Assembly: GCA_902806575.1 (NCBI GenBank)
Contig: CADCXD010000006.1
Location: 806,001 to 870,000 of the forward strand
Length of the DNA stretch: 64,000 bases
Direction of reading: 5' to 3'
From: Jackrogersella multiformis
Taxonomy: Eukaryota; Ascomycota; Sordariomycetes; Xylariales; Hypoxylaceae
Numbering within the stretch: position 1 is the stretch's first letter; every line of letters begins with the position of its first letter. Below the pieces are notes generated by a model, which was given only the letters and a program-made list of their open reading frames with translations, was not told the DNA's origin and made no database searches. Shown piece by piece: positions 1 through 12,962 of the stretch. The position numbers and the translations under genes were made by a program.

Positions 1-3000
1 TTTTAATTTAACCGTAAGATCCGATAAAATATAACGTTAAAACCTTTTAAAAATCGAAATCGAAATCTTTAATTTTTATAATTTAAAAATAAGATAATTT
101 CTATAAAGTTACATTTATTTATATCCTTTTTTATAATAAAAATATAAATTAAATATTATTATTTTAGGATCGTTTTATAAAAGAAACTTTATTTAAATTT
201 AATAATAAATCCTTATTATTAACGTCCTTTTTTATAAAATAAAAAAAGGTTTAATAATTATCGTATTTATAACGTTAATAAAATTTCTTATCTTTTTTTC
301 GTTAATCTATATTTACTTAATTAATCCTTTTTAAAATATCCTTATTATTAAATTAAACTTTATCCTTTTAATTTAATTTTAATTTACTTTCGTTTTTAAA
401 TTTATCGTTATTTCTTAAAGATTAATCTTAACTTAAATTAAAGTAATTCTTTTTTTTACGATTAACTTAACTTAACTTTAAAAGCTTTTAAATTAAAACG
501 AACCTTTCTTTTCTTAAAATACTAAGATTAATTAATATATTTTCATATATTTAACCTACTTTTTAAATAATAATAAAGAAATTTTTATTTATATTTAAAA
601 ATCTTTCTTATTTAAAATAAATTAATTTAATAATTTCGTTAAAAAAGATTTTAATAATATAATTTTAAAACGTCGTTTTAAATTATTAAACCATTTTATT
701 AAGGTTTAATAATTTAATAAAATATTAAATAACGTCCTTTTAATATTTAAATTTATTTATCTTCTTTAAATTACGATATTTTTCTAAAAGGTTTATAAAA
801 CGTTTTTAAAAAGTAATAACATATATTATTTAAATATTAAAAACTTTTAACCGCGTAACTTAATTTTTACATTATTAATATTATAATTATGTTTTTTTAA
901 ATAATAACGATTTAATTTAATTAATACGATAAAAATCTTTAAAAAAACTTTTCGTATATATTTCCAAATATACTTTAATTTTTATTTATTAAATTTAAAA
1001 CTTTATAAGGTTCTTATTATTATAAACGGTAAATTTATTAAATTATATTAAATTAATAATAATTATAACATAAAAAAGATAAATTAATTATTTTAAAGTT
1101 TTAAACAATCGGTTATTATTATTTTAAAGTGAAAAATCTTTGTCGTTATATAAGGGCGTAAAATTACCTCGAGATAATCCTTTAAAAAGGTTTTTAAGTA
1201 ATTTAAGGTTTTAAAATTAATTATTAAAATTAAAATCGTTTAAGTTATTATTAAATATTCCGGTAGCTTTTTTAAAGGAAATTCTTTTTTTATTATCTTT
1301 AAATATAAAAAGATTAACTTTAATAAAATCGAATTATATTTAAACTTTTTTAATTATTTTTTTAACTTAAATTCGTAAAAAAAATTATAAAAAAAGAAAT
1401 TCCTTATTTAAGCTTTTAAATTAAAGTATTTAATAAATAATATTTTAAAATATATTAAGTTTTTTCGATTAAAAAGATTTAATTTAATTAACGTTTTTAA
1501 TGTAATACGTTTTCCGATATTCTTTAAAATAAAGTTAATATTAATTAATTTATTAAAAATTAATTAAATATTAAATTTATTAAAAACGGCTTAAATATAA
1601 GCCTTTAAATTATTAAATTAACGGTAAGTTTTTACGTTAATATACGTAAAGTTTATATATTTTCTTATAAAAAAATTATTAATTTAAAATTATTTAATAT
1701 AAACTTAATTTATTACTTTTTATTAAAAATCTTTTTACTTTTTAATATTTTAATAAAAGGTTTAAAAAGTTTATTAATAATAATTAATTATTTTTTCAGC
1801 TTATTAATAACTTTTTATCGAGCTTAATTATTTTATATATATTAAGTAATTATACCTTAAATTTATTACGAAAAATTTAAACTAATTTATTAAACTTATT
1901 ATTTAAAGTAAGCTATTTATTTATTTATTAATATTATATTAATTTAATTAAGTTAAATTATCGTATTATAAATTATTTAAATTATATTATATTAATTTTA
2001 AATTTAATTTTTATTAATAATTTAATTACTCGTAATAATGGTAATAAGTATTTAAATAATATAATAATTATCGTATATTTTTTAATAAAATTTAATAAGT
2101 TATATAAAAAGGTTATTAAAATTAACTTCGGTATTATTAATATTAAAAACGTCTCGTATAATTATTTTATAATTTTCAAAGTTATAAAGGATTATAACAT
2201 TATCGTTATTAAGTTAAAATAATTCAAGAATAAAAAAAAAGTTTCGAGGTAATATGTTTTTTATTTTAAGTATTTTAATAAAAAATCGCGTATTAAAGCG
2301 TTATTTAATCTTAATAAGTTCTTATAAACGACAATTTTCTTTATATTTATCTTTAGCTTTAAAATCTCGTAAAAAAAGTATTATTAAAAACTTAAAAGAT
2401 TATTTATCGTTTAACGAAAGTAATTTAAGGTTTTATAAATTAATAAGTAATAAAATTCAAGTATAAATACTTATAAAATAATAAAATATAAAGTTTCTTT
2501 TATAATTATAATAATATACGTAATAATAAAATTAATAAGTAATATTAATATAATATACTTTAATAAAAAACTTCTTTAAGTAAGTTAATTACTTATAAAT
2601 AATTAAAATAAAATAATTTAATAAAAGGATTAACTTTCTTTCGAAAAGCACGTACTTTCTTAAAATAAGGTTTTTTTAAAATAAAATTTATTTATTTATA
2701 ATAAAGGTAATAAGGCTTAAAACTATAATTTAAATTCGAATAATAATTCTTTATAATTTTAAGATCTTTGCCTTTTATCTTTTCTTATAAAACGAGGCGT
2801 AATAACTTATATATATATAATTTAAATATCTCTTTAAACGCCGTTAACGCCCTCTTAATCCTATTAATTTAGTTTTACATATATTAATCAAGTCTTTTAA
2901 TTAACCTCATTTAATAGCTTTATTTTATAAGTTCTAACACATCTCGTATTTACCAACTTACATGCATATATTAATCATACTCTGCTTCGTGGAGCCTATC

Positions 3001-3009
3001 CGTATGATA
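1..3009 (-). mobile_element. Ty3/Gypsy LTR retrotransposon, 5' half, RIP-degraded (continues left of window)
   Basis: An AT-rich block that aligns base for base with the complete element at 49513-56433: its first bases correspond to about 53411 there, and its right end is the same LTR. Differences between the copies are almost all G/A or C/T, and all frames are full of TAA/TAG, the signature of RIP. The orientation (minus) comes from the reverse-transcriptase remnants of the second copy, so this part holds the 5' LTR (right) and the gag side. The 3' half lies outside the window. No functional protein can be read. A 70-codon plus-strand frame at 2254-2466 is a chance opening. Confidence 0.88.
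2697..3009 (-). repeat. 313-bp LTR (5' LTR of the left Gypsy copy)
   Basis: It aligns over its full 313 bp with the two LTRs at 49513-49825 and 56121-56433, including the shared stretch around 2982-3004 that reads TCGTGGAGCCTATCCGTAT. Read on the minus strand it begins with a TG-type terminus and holds a TATATATATA stretch that could serve as its promoter TATA box. Sequence composition returns to normal directly to the right of 3009. Confidence 0.85.
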
Positions 3010-4446
3010 TGGAGATATCAGTGAAATGATGAAGCAGTGATAATGGCAACAAGGACGTTACCCTTCTTTTAAAGAAGGGGTAATTGATGGGACCTTTTAT
3101 AAGAGGTACAGTTACTTTGTGAGAACGATGACTTGAGGCCAGGCTTCTAGAAGTGCACGATCAACAAGATAACAATCACGATCGATAACGACGCCTCTAT
3201 AAACGAAAAATATCCGAAGATTAATACTTTATAATAAGCAACAGCAAATATAAGTTAATAAATACAATAATAACGTATATTAACCATAAAAATCCTCTCT
3301 ATCGTTAAGAAATAATAACAATTGATAAAGAAGATCTTAACGAGTATCGCTAAAGCTATGACGATAGCAAGAAACGCGCGTAATATCTCTTTAGATTACA
3401 AGAAAGATATCGCAAAAATCAAGACGCAAACGATACGACCTGTTATACCTATCACCACGACTACGCCGATAGGTAATCAAGATAGCGAATGCTTTTCCTG
3501 TGATTAAGAGAGCGATTGCGACACCACCTTCGAAGACTAAGGCATCTACGCCATCGAGGACTACTGCGAAGTTACCGGCTGTAACTTCGAACACCTAGGT
3601 AGGTATGTAAGCTGCTGTTGCTACTCTTAACTTTAGCTCCTTTAGCTCAAAGGAAGGTGCGATATTCTAGCCACCACATATCTACCTGTAGGTTAATTCC
3701 TTGTGATGTAATTATCAGATTAAGAACTTAGAACAACCAATAATCAAGTTCTCACCATACTGGCGTCTAGCATTCTAGGTAATCACGAGTGGAATGATAC
3801 ACAAAGCAAGCAATAGCAGGCTGAAATGCAACAAAGTGCATACACAGCTTCAGACGAGAAGGGCATTTACACTTTCACATACCACTAACACATTATATCC
3901 ATGATGAGCTGGATGGTCCAATGTAAGTATATCTCGCCTTAAAAGCTCAACAACTGGCATACCGACATTGGCGCGATTATTGCTATGAAATACAGTCCAG
4001 AGAGGATCATCTGGTCCAAATATGCCCGACAGCTCGCCGTAGTACTCAATAATCGTCCTTTATGGGATCAAGGATCATATCGGTTATCAATATCCACATT
4101 ATCCATGCCTAGGTATTGTATCGTATAATACTAGAACAAAAAGTCCTAGGTCAGATGAAGTCAACGGGAAACGCCACTGTCAGAATATCAGGCGAGCAAT
4201 AAGATTAAAATAATCAACACCAGTCTTAAGATTACACACCATAGCTCATTTTGGAAGAATAAAGAGGTGGTCTTTGTTGGCTTCGTGTGTGCTTGAAGAT
4301 CCCTCAGTAAGGGAATGGCAATGGTCGGTGGCGTAATCATCAGAATAGGTCGGGGTGTCAAAGTCTTGCATAAGTAAAAAAGTTGCACGAGGTAACAATA
4401 TCTGTTTATTATATTTGTCGTTCATTTAATATCAAATAGATAACTT
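3010..4446. other. Spacer with a degraded coding relic
   Basis: No intact gene is visible. Between about 3310 and 3600 the plus strand holds polar, Cys/Asp-rich peptide stretches in two frames, interrupted by TAA or TAG at places where CAA or CAG would keep the frame open. This looks like a former coding segment eroded by C-to-T changes. I cannot assign a family. The remainder, including a 66-codon minus-strand frame at 4188-4388, shows nothing recognisable. A TACCTAGGTA-type motif sits near 3592-3603. Confidence 0.4.
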
Positions 4447-5495
4447 TTAGAATGCTCCCTGAAGAGCAGTATTACCCCTATTTATCCTTGCCCACTCGGC
4501 GCTCTTAACCCACACCACTCCCTGCTTTACCTCGTCCTGGCTTTCAGCCGAACTTTCATCTTTCTCTAGTAATTCGAAATAGCCCCTTTCGCCTGGGTGG
4601 ACTTGATCTAGCGCAAGCTCAATAGCATCTACGCCAGAATCGGCGCCTATGCGCATCTGCGGGTTCTGGTATTGCAGCAATGGCAATAGAGGCCGGACGG
4701 CATATCGCATCAGGAGACTGAGAGATGAAGATACGTTCTTGTTGAACATGCGCGAGTCTACAAGGCCTCCCGGGTTGTACGCCACAGCGGTTATGCTGCT
4801 GAGACTCTCGTCCTTTGAGTGTTGTTAACATTAGACCACTATTTTCGGCGGGGGATGCTTCTCACCTTTTCGAGATATCGATTCAGTGCATGCGTCCATG
4901 CGGTGGTAGCTAGCTTAGAGGTCCCGTATCTATGAAACCCAGCAGCCCTTTTGTCATCACGCGAAATCGGTTTGATGAGTAGATCGAGATCCGCTGGGAT
5001 CGTAGGGGGAATCTTCTCGAGCATAGCTCTTCCAGGACTATGCGCCTCGCTGGAAAACATCACAACGCGACCGCTACTCGGCACGAACTTGTCGAGAAGT
5101 CGCAATACCAGGGCCACGTGGGATATGTGGTTTACTTGGAAAGTCTTGTCGTACCCATCTTCCGTCAGCTCCGAGTCGCCAACGAGGTTCCAGTAGCATG
5201 CGTTGCAAATGATGGTCTTCAGGGGTGGTGTTCTTTTAGCTGCGATGTCTTCGGAGAGAGTGCTCGCGAAGTCGTGAACTGCTGTGAGATGAGTAAGATC
5301 GAGTTTGTGAATTGATGCCTTTGCGCCTCGATATCGCGATATCACTTCGCGTAGCCTCTGCGTGTTTGGATCGGCTGGAGATGCATCCCGGACGGTTAGG
5401 ATTGACGTGTACTCTGGGTAGTTCTTAAGTAGATGGTCTACGGCGGGAATTGCGAGGGTTCCATTGGCCCCGGTGATCAAAACGCTACCTGCCAT
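4447..5495 (-). CDS. Short-chain dehydrogenase/reductase (classical Rossmann SDR)
   Basis: Two exons, 5495-4866 and 4812-4447, separated by a 53-bp GT-AG intron, give 331 residues. The start was placed at the Met directly before the glycine-rich dinucleotide-binding loop (TGANGTLA); an earlier in-frame Met at 5591 would add 32 residues unlike the family. An ICNAC stretch takes the place of the usual NNAG motif, followed by the catalytic Ser region (MFSSEAHS) and the YGTSK pair of active-site Tyr and Lys. After the intron comes VAYNPGGLVDSR, typical of fungal SDRs related to ketosteroid reductases and retinol dehydrogenases. It is probably a cytosolic NAD(P)H oxidoreductase; the substrate is unknown. 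The exon junction keeps the frame in phase 0. Confidence 0.88.
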
Positions 5496-6262
5496 CGCTT
5501 CTAGGCCAGTCGATCTGGTGTATGAAGTATGAATTTTTACAGCAGGGAAGGGGGAATGATTCGGACAAATAGAAATAGAAACGAGGCACATAGAATTGGG
5601 GATCTCGGATATAAGGATATATGGATAATGTCATAATCCGGATCCCTAGTAGATAAATACGCAAAATATATTCGTAGATACATCCATAATTAATTAATTT
5701 CACTATACAACATAGTCTATGAGGTTCTGCGATTTCCATTATAGTCAGCGTCCAAGACTAGTTGTAAACGGGCCCGCCAGATGGCAGAGAATCGCTTGAG
5801 TGCTTCAATCTTTAGTATAGATGAAGGGTTCATAGAGCGAACCTAGAGCTGGCCGTAGCGGTAAATCCCAATTTTAGCGTCCAAATAACTTACAGGTACA
5901 CTACGGTCGACGTTCTAGCGATCCTTGTAGTAGCATCACACTAATCAACTAGCCATAGAATCCTGGAGCTGGCGATATAGCCACCTAAAAAGAACCGAGA
6001 TGCATAATTGGGTTGAATTACGAACAACCTTACCTTACAACCCCTCCCTTGCCTTAGGTACCTTACTTCTCGGGTAGGGCCCGGTTCGCCATCGAACCCC
6101 TGTGAAGATCATCGTTAAGGTTAAGTAAGACTCGTCCACTGTACTTAGACATCAACCAGGTTGTCGGAATTCACATACATACCACGTACCTACCTAGGTA
6201 TGCATGTTGGTACTTACAGTATATTATTAAGAACACTCTTTCTAAGTATCTACGAATGATGG
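5496..6262. other. Intergenic, no gene seen
   Basis: This is the upstream side of the SDR gene and the downstream side of the receptor gene. No frame of interest was found. A TACCTAGGTA palindrome occurs at 6191-6200. Confidence 0.6.
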
Positions 6263-7633
6263 TTATATAATAGCATATCCCTCGCTTCTCCGTTGCTGCG
6301 GGTCACGCCGACCGTCTTCTAGCTCTACATATGCATCATGGCGTAGACCCGCTCTACTTGCTGATTGTGCCGACTGTCTAGTTCGAGACGAGGGATAAGG
6401 GATCGAACCCTCTGTGACGTGAGAATTCGAAAATGAGGTCTTCGTATCGCGGGACTGCGGCGACTCTCTCCCTCTCACGTGAACCCAGAATCTGGGGAAT
6501 AGCGGCATACAGCCTACCAGTATTGTCCCAAAGTATTCAGCAAAGCTATAGGTAGGTTAGAGATTAAACACTGAATGCTATTTTCATACGTAGAAACTCA
6601 CGTAAACAGGCCAACTTTGGCAATGGCCATGGTTAGGTTATTATCCGTAACGAGCGGGACACGGAAGGCTACTCCAAGGACAGCAATTGCGCAAGTGCTA
6701 AGATGTCATTAGATTAACCCAAAGCCAAGCGAGTAACGACGCTGAAAGATAAGTTTCTTACAAGAACCCGACTCCGAAAACGGATATAACTCCTATCTTT
6801 CGTTTCATTGGCATCTGAAGAAGCCAAATAGCCCACAGAGGTGTTAGGAATATGCCGATGTCTAGAGTCATGTTGATGATGCCCGAAACCAAGGTGGCGA
6901 CTTTAAAGTTAATACAGGTTGCCTCTGGTTCCAACGCTGGGTTCCAAATCGCCGCACGAGGCCAGCATTGAAAAATAAAGGTGAAGAAGCAGGTAATGTA
7001 GTATGCCACAGTTGCAGCAATCAAGCTATTGATGATCCACCATACCGAATCTTTCATACCCGTAGGGCAGAATATCCTCTTCAGTTGGATAAGAACAAAA
7101 TACTTAGCTGCCAGCATCGAAGGCCCATATATGATTTCAATAACATTCATCATCTAGGCTTCTATGGTAAGCATTACCGACTATACTTGAATATAATCAG
7201 TTCACTCACATATAAGAAATAGGGCGCATCTACCGCTCGAATGTCCCATTGGTTACGGGATAATCCAAGCCCCGATAAATATATAAAAATTATATCCCAG
7301 ATGAGGAAGCCAAACTAAACCACAGTCAATTGTAGATCTCCTTTTAGTTCTAAACGTACATACCAAAGCGAAGATAGCGAAATCTATTATAATTAGTCGT
7401 TATGTTAAGGGTCAAATAGGGGGAGGGTACTAACAGTCTTCATGCTTCATAGACCTCAAGATAATTGCCTTTGTATAAATCCTTACGGACACGGCTAGGG
7501 TCATTAGCACCATGCTGGTGACCCCAATAGCGAGGATCCACGGGTAAAACGTGAACGGGTCTTTGAAATTCGACACAACACCCACAGGCGGCTGCAATGC
7601 CGGCAGATTCGCGAAATCTTGTTCTGAAGCCAT
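6263..7633 (-). CDS. PTH11-like integral membrane protein (fungal rhodopsin-type, 7-TM)
   Basis: Six exons: 7633-7435, 7383-7364, 7314-7210, 7153-6762, 6697-6602 and 6545-6263, giving 364 residues with all phases consistent. Family marks are the first membrane span followed by SVRIYTK, the HEDYFAIFAL motif rebuilt across the first intron, GLSRNQWDIRAVDAP after the third helix, a Trp/Cys-rich segment (FQCWP...WNP...C), and a last helix (FAEYFGTILVGCMPLFP) before a polar cytoplasmic tail rich in Ser and Arg. Such proteins are plasma-membrane receptors or receptor-like proteins expanded in plant-associated and saprotrophic ascomycetes; ligands are mostly unknown. Exon 2 is only 20 nt long. Confidence 0.87.
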
Positions 7634-8872
7634 GGTTATCGATGCGAGCCTTTGTCAGCAAAGAAGAACTGTCCCCCGAGAGGAGGGTAGTACACCATTT
7701 ATTGCCGACCATCTTACTCACACGGCATGATACGCGAGCTTGCGGCATGCCGATCTAACGGCGGGTACAGTGGGCTGCATATTTCTGTCTATGAATTCTC
7801 GAAACCGATGATCTAATTCGTCACAAGGTTTGTAGTATAGCAACTACACAAGGTTGCTACATGGTGTTAGACGCCGCGATCCTTCGGCGCAGTCGACGGG
7901 GCTGTTCAGCTAGCGTTGCTACTTCTGTAAGAGAGCAGCTAAAGCATGGTGATGGAGTGTTGGATGACAGGTTGATATGTTCATGTTACATAAGAAATCG
8001 ATGCTTAACATAAACAGATCGTCCTCTTTGAGTTAGGACAATACGGTAGCGTATACTACGTAGGATAGGAACAATGGCTTGGCAATATGGATGCGTGTAA
8101 GTTAGACGCTACTCAATTGGTGCTTATGGCGGATCGGCGCGTGAATAGTTTCTATAAAAATAGAATCCAACTCCTGGTTAAGCTTGAATTGGTAGGTGTC
8201 TACAAGTAACGTCATAAATCATCCAACGAATTCATGTCTGGATTTACACTAGCACTAGTAACATACTTGAAAATAGAAATATAGTATATTTACTATATTT
8301 GACTTCTCTCTATGATTTTCTACCTCAGATAGCAATAATTTTATAAACACAGAGATATTCCGACTTTGAGAAACAGCATATCCGGAGCTTGCGTGGACAT
8401 TGTTGCATACTCGTCTCCACTATTTGGGATTGGATGCCCATGCCATTAGGTTAGTACCTACCTAGGTAGGTAGGGACACTGAAATAACTCAGCATAATAA
8501 GAGATAGGGATTCTCTAAATTAGTTCGAAGTCGTGTTACTATAGTGACATATCATAGAGAAGTACAAGAAATTCACTGTGATGAACAGTAACCTAGATGA
8601 AGATGGTCGCTGTACTGAGTAGCAATCAATAGGGGTCTACTCCACTAGGCTACCTAGGTAGGTTACACAAGGGGCAGCTTACGGACTATGAAAGGTTACC
8701 CCTTTATCACGAGAGAAATACGCTGCCTCTTAATATGAATACCTAGGTATATATCGCTAGGCAGGTAGGAATAAATCAATTTCAATCAAATTTTTGGTCG
8801 AATCACTCTTCGACCCTAGGCTGAAGGCTAACCCCCTTTCTTTCACCAGTGCTATAATGAAGTCTTTTGTAG
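7634..8872. other. Intergenic, no gene seen
   Basis: About 1.2 kb upstream of the receptor gene and downstream of the permease gene. No convincing frame was found. TACCTAGGTA-type motifs lie at about 8456-8475, 8651-8660 and 8740-8749. Confidence 0.6.
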
Positions 8873-10644
8873 TCACATCACGATTCCCGCTTCATTCGCC
8901 TTGTCTTGCTCGGCAAAATTGGACACGGCACCTCTTTTATCTACCGATGTTCTACCTTCCTCAGTATCGTGCTCTGAGCCTTCGATGACTTGGCCGCGGA
9001 TTACCTGATTCTTCTCTTGCTTCTCCTGTCTTCGAGTGAACCACATAACTACCGGTAACCAAGCTGATAGAGCCAATGAGGCGGCAAGGCCGGCACGATA
9101 GCCCCGATAAAAACGAGGTGCTTCGACTGTTGGCACGAACACCTAATAAGACTATCGTTAGTAGGGAGAGCATGCGAGGAGTGCAATCAGTGCAGGGCTC
9201 ACCTGATTCCACCAAGTGCCTTGGGCCAACCCGATAGAGTTCAAAGCACCGATCACAATAGCTCTCTCTTCTGCATCGCTGGAGCAGACTCTGTGTGTCC
9301 AACTGACGACGATGGGGAATAAAGACTGTATGGTGCCAGCAATGTAATATGCAAAGAAGTGAGCAGGCTTTCCAAGATTCCAAGCAACCAGCATTGATTC
9401 CGAGATAATCTGCATCATGCAGATCAAGATCACGGACTCGAATTGGGATCCTCGCCAATCGTTGTAAGTTCCTGATATAAGCATGAATACGATCGAGATA
9501 GCTGAGTAGACAGTGGGTAAGTTATTGGCGTCCGGCACCGAATACTTCTCCGCCTTTAGCCACAGCGCCATGGTAGACGTGGTCGGAGCTTGGTAAACGA
9601 AGTACATGAGGGAGAACCATGTGCACTAGATTAGACATATCCATTAGATTCGATTCATGGACTGAACAAGGTACAATATAGCTTACTAGGATCCAGAAAT
9701 GCCATCTTCCAAGCACACGTTTGAATAGGGAACGGTCGAATTGACCAAGCGGTTTGCGATTATCTGCTTCCAATCGCTTCATACACATTTGACGTTCCTT
9801 CTCTGTCATCCACCAAGTACTCTTCTCATATAGAGGATTAGGAATAAGTACTAGGCCAATAAAGACCATAGGGCACGTAATCAGAAAGTCTAATATAGTG
9901 AGTTAATAAGTTAACCATACCCCGGGGTAGAGGCAAGGGGTAGTCCATACCGATGATAAACAGCCATCTCCACCCCCTGATACCCAAGTGGCCGTCGATC
10001 GTTTGGTATATTCCAGACTGGATATAGCCGGAGAACATAGTGGCAGCAATCCCCGAGGCTGTAAATATACCACTCCTCTTATTGATTTCATGGTTTCGAT
10101 ACCATGTTCCGATCATAAAGTGCAAACCAGGCCAACTGGCTGCTTCGATGAAGCCAATGCAAAACCTTAAGGTATATATTTGTTGTGCGTTTTGACACTT
10201 ATAAAGGAAGAGAACAAAGAAAGCCCAGAGAAACTCAGCAGCGGGGAGGTACCATCGCGGGGAGATCTTGGTTAACAAGATTTGTGATGGGATCTGGCCA
10301 ACGATGTATCCGATTTGAAACCAAGTAACCATCCAATTAAGCTCATTTCCATACAGACCGAGGTCTTCCTTCATGCCAGAGATATAGGCATTGTTGATGT
10401 TATTACGATCGAGATCTTTGGCGAAGAACGTCAAACAGCAGAAAGTGAGAATTGTAAGGTCAAGTTTTCGCACAAGTCTCTTTTCTTCCGTAGAAGTGCC
10501 CGGTCGAGTCCAGAAGTAGAACTTGTCGCTAGTCTTGGGACAGATTAACGCGTCGCCAGTTGTCTCCGGTATTGAGGGCTCCTCTACGCATTTATGAGAC
10601 CCATCCCGTCGGCTTCTACCTAACATCTTTCGAAAGAAGCCCAT
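8873..10644 (-). CDS. MFS transporter, allantoate/anion permease type (Dal5 family)
   Basis: Four exons, 10644-9951, 9889-9687, 9625-9203 and 9142-8873, with introns of 60-61 bp, give 529 residues; a Met at 10659 would add five. The N-terminal half has the family signature: EKRLVRKLDLTIL, then FFAKDLDRNNINNAYISGM, then the conserved GYIVGQIPSQILLTK helix. TWYRNHEINKRSGIF marks the loop before the sixth helix, and a long polar central loop (KERQMCMKRLEADNR) precedes the second six helices. Fungal relatives (Dal5, Seo1, Fen2, nicotinate permeases) import allantoate, ureidosuccinate, vitamins and other carboxylates with protons. It is divergent from the FAD oxidase at 11230, across a 585-bp spacer. 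The substrate is inferred only from neighbours. Confidence 0.88.
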
Positions 10645-11229
10645 CGCAATTACGTACAAGTAAACCGAAATCGGGCGATTGCAGTATGATAAACCCTGTT
10701 AGGAAGGCCAACTGAGAAAAGAATCCGATGATGAAATATCAAAAATCAAACGCGTTATCACATTGTCACCTTTTACCATTCTTGTAAGAAACACCACCAT
10801 AGCATTATTATATCGAGGTCACATCTAATTGACCCCCAGGCTATCATAAAATTTTATTTAAAAACCATACAAACTTGCTCTACTCCAACTTTACACGGAT
10901 CTGATTAGCGTGAGGGGTACCAAGAAATTGGTTCTTGCTGTGGGATATGGAGATAAACGACCGGGGTGATGTTTTATCTTCAAATTCTGACATTCTCCAT
11001 CTGTCATGGTGTCGGCATTTTCCGATGGAGTGGGAGTGGGAGGACTCTGTCGGCTTGCTTCCGAAGTCGCATACAGGTGTAGATTATATCCGGTTTGTAA
11101 TAAACCAACAATAATCAGGCTAGGTACCTACCTCTTAGGTAGGTGGAAGGTAATCAATGAATATTTTAGAATGAAGGATGTTCAATAAAGAAAGATAGCA
11201 ATCCGTTACCGAGGTAGGATTGCTAGATC
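10645..11229. promoter_or_regulatory. Divergent intergenic region (permease / FAD oxidase)
   Basis: The permease start (10644, minus) and oxidase start (11230, plus) are separated by this 585-bp spacer, so both promoters must lie here. A TACCTACCT...AGGTAGGT inverted motif is at about 11125-11147. No defined operator could be proved by eye. Confidence 0.5.
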
Positions 11230-12857
11230 ATGACGTCGACAAATTTGACAAAGCACAGTCCTATTATCATCATAGGTGCCGGCGTATTTGGACTCTCAAG
11301 GTATTGTTGAACAACTCAACCCAAATTTTTGATACTTGATAACTGAACAGCCTCATCTCAAGCGCATTGCATCTCTCACAGGCCGGTTATAAGAACATCA
11401 CTGTCTTTGATAAACAACCATACGCAGACAATGCGTACTCTACAACTGACGGAGCCGATGCGGCATCTGCTGACTTTAATAAAGTCATGCGGATGAGCTA
11501 CGGAGAAGAGATTGAATATCAACGTCTTGCTTTCGATGGTCTCAAAACTTGGAATGCGTGGAACGATGAGATCCGGTCCTCAAAGCCGGAGGACTTGCCG
11601 TACGGACTCAAACCAACAGATCTCATTTGGAATAACTGCGGGTTTCTTCGAATGAGCATGGATGGACAGTTGTCGTCCTTCGAGCGTGTAACACTTGAAA
11701 ACATGACTCGCGAAGGCCTGCGCCAGACTCAGTTTGTGTTAGGTGATCCTGAAGACGAAAAACGGGCGAGATCTCATTTCAAGAAGGGAGAATGGGAAAA
11801 GAAGTCAGATCCATTTGGGTGGAAGAAACATGGGAAAACGCTTGTAGGTGTCTTCGACTCTACGGCTGGATTTGTTGAGGCCAGCAAGGCATGCACTTGG
11901 GTAATGCACCTATGCCGCAGGATTGGCGTTAAATTTGTGTTGGGCGAGAAAGAGGGTCAAGTCGCTTCATTTATCAAGAGCGCAGATGGCAGGACAACTG
12001 GCGTTCGCACTGCATCTGGTGTCGAGTACCACTCCGAACTCTTGATACTCGCTGGTACGTTAATAACTACGTATTCTAAGGGGGATCACTCTATTCGCAC
12101 CACGCACTAACAGGAGGAATCACCATCTTTAGCTGGTAGCTGGACGCCGTATTTATTCCCACCTGTATCATCGCTTCTCGAGACAACTGCGGGCAGCGTC
12201 GTGTACTTCCAATTACCACCAACAGACCAGGCCCCAGATCTCTGGGATAAATTCTCACCGGAGAACTTCCCAGTTTTCGCCTATGGGGGATGGTCGAAGG
12301 GTCATGGTATTGGCGGTTTCCCCCGAACAGAAGACGGAATAGTCAAGCTGGGCTATCGCGGTACTAAGTATACTAACTACGAAGATGTTCAAGATCACGT
12401 TACGGGTGAAACCCATCGTATCAGTGTTCCAAGGACGAAATATTGGCCGCAGCCGTCTGATCCGGCTATTACAAAACAAGCAGTGGATGCTGTCAAAGAG
12501 GTAGTCAAAGAGGCTATGCCAGAACTTGCCGCAATTGGAATTACGGGTTGCAGAAACTGTTGGTATATTGACAGTCTGGATAATGGCTTCCTGGTCGATC
12601 GCGTGCCCAATGACGATGGTATGCTTATCTGTTCAGGGGGGTCCGGTCATGGTTTCAAGTTTCTTCCAATACTTGGTAGGGAAGTAGTCAAAATAATTGA
12701 GAATCCCGATATGAAGAATGAATATGGAAGGCTGTGGCAGTGGCGGAGTAAGGACAGTGGTCTGAAGAATGGACTAGAGCAGGGAGAGAAGGGACCTAGA
12801 AACTGGAAGAAGCAAATCATGGCTACGAAAGATGATTGGAAGTTTAGAGAGGACTAG
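11230..12857 (+). CDS. FAD-dependent amine oxidase, sarcosine oxidase / fructosyl amino acid oxidase family
   Basis: Three exons, 11230-11300, 11363-12054 and 12133-12857, give 495 residues. The N-terminus carries the FAD-binding GxGxxG loop (IIIIGAGVFGLS) followed by a helix and ITVFDK. Central parts include MRMSYGEE, STAGFVEASKACTW and LILAAGSWTP (rebuilt across intron 2). The C-terminal half has RNCWYIDSLDNGFLVDRVP and then GGSGHGFKFLPILG. The Cys of the NCWY motif sits where this family bonds FAD covalently. Members oxidise secondary amines (sarcosine, N-methyl amino acids, pipecolate, saccharopine, Amadori compounds), releasing H2O2. The sequence does not settle which one. The first intron has two possible acceptors; 11363 was chosen because it restores GLSSALHLS. 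Confidence 0.87.
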
Positions 12858-12962
12858 AGGCTTTGAGAATAATAATAAAAGAACTGGAATTCATTTCCCA
12901 TTCGATGAAGTCCGAAATTATTCCAGTTCCTATCAATTTTCAACAATTTCAGGGGTAATTGC

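Noticed and set aside
2254..2466. 70-codon plus-strand frame inside the left Gypsy copy
   Set aside because: It lies within RIP-mutated, AT-rich transposon DNA. The aligned region of the other copy (about 55660-55880) is interrupted, and the element's own genes run on the minus strand.
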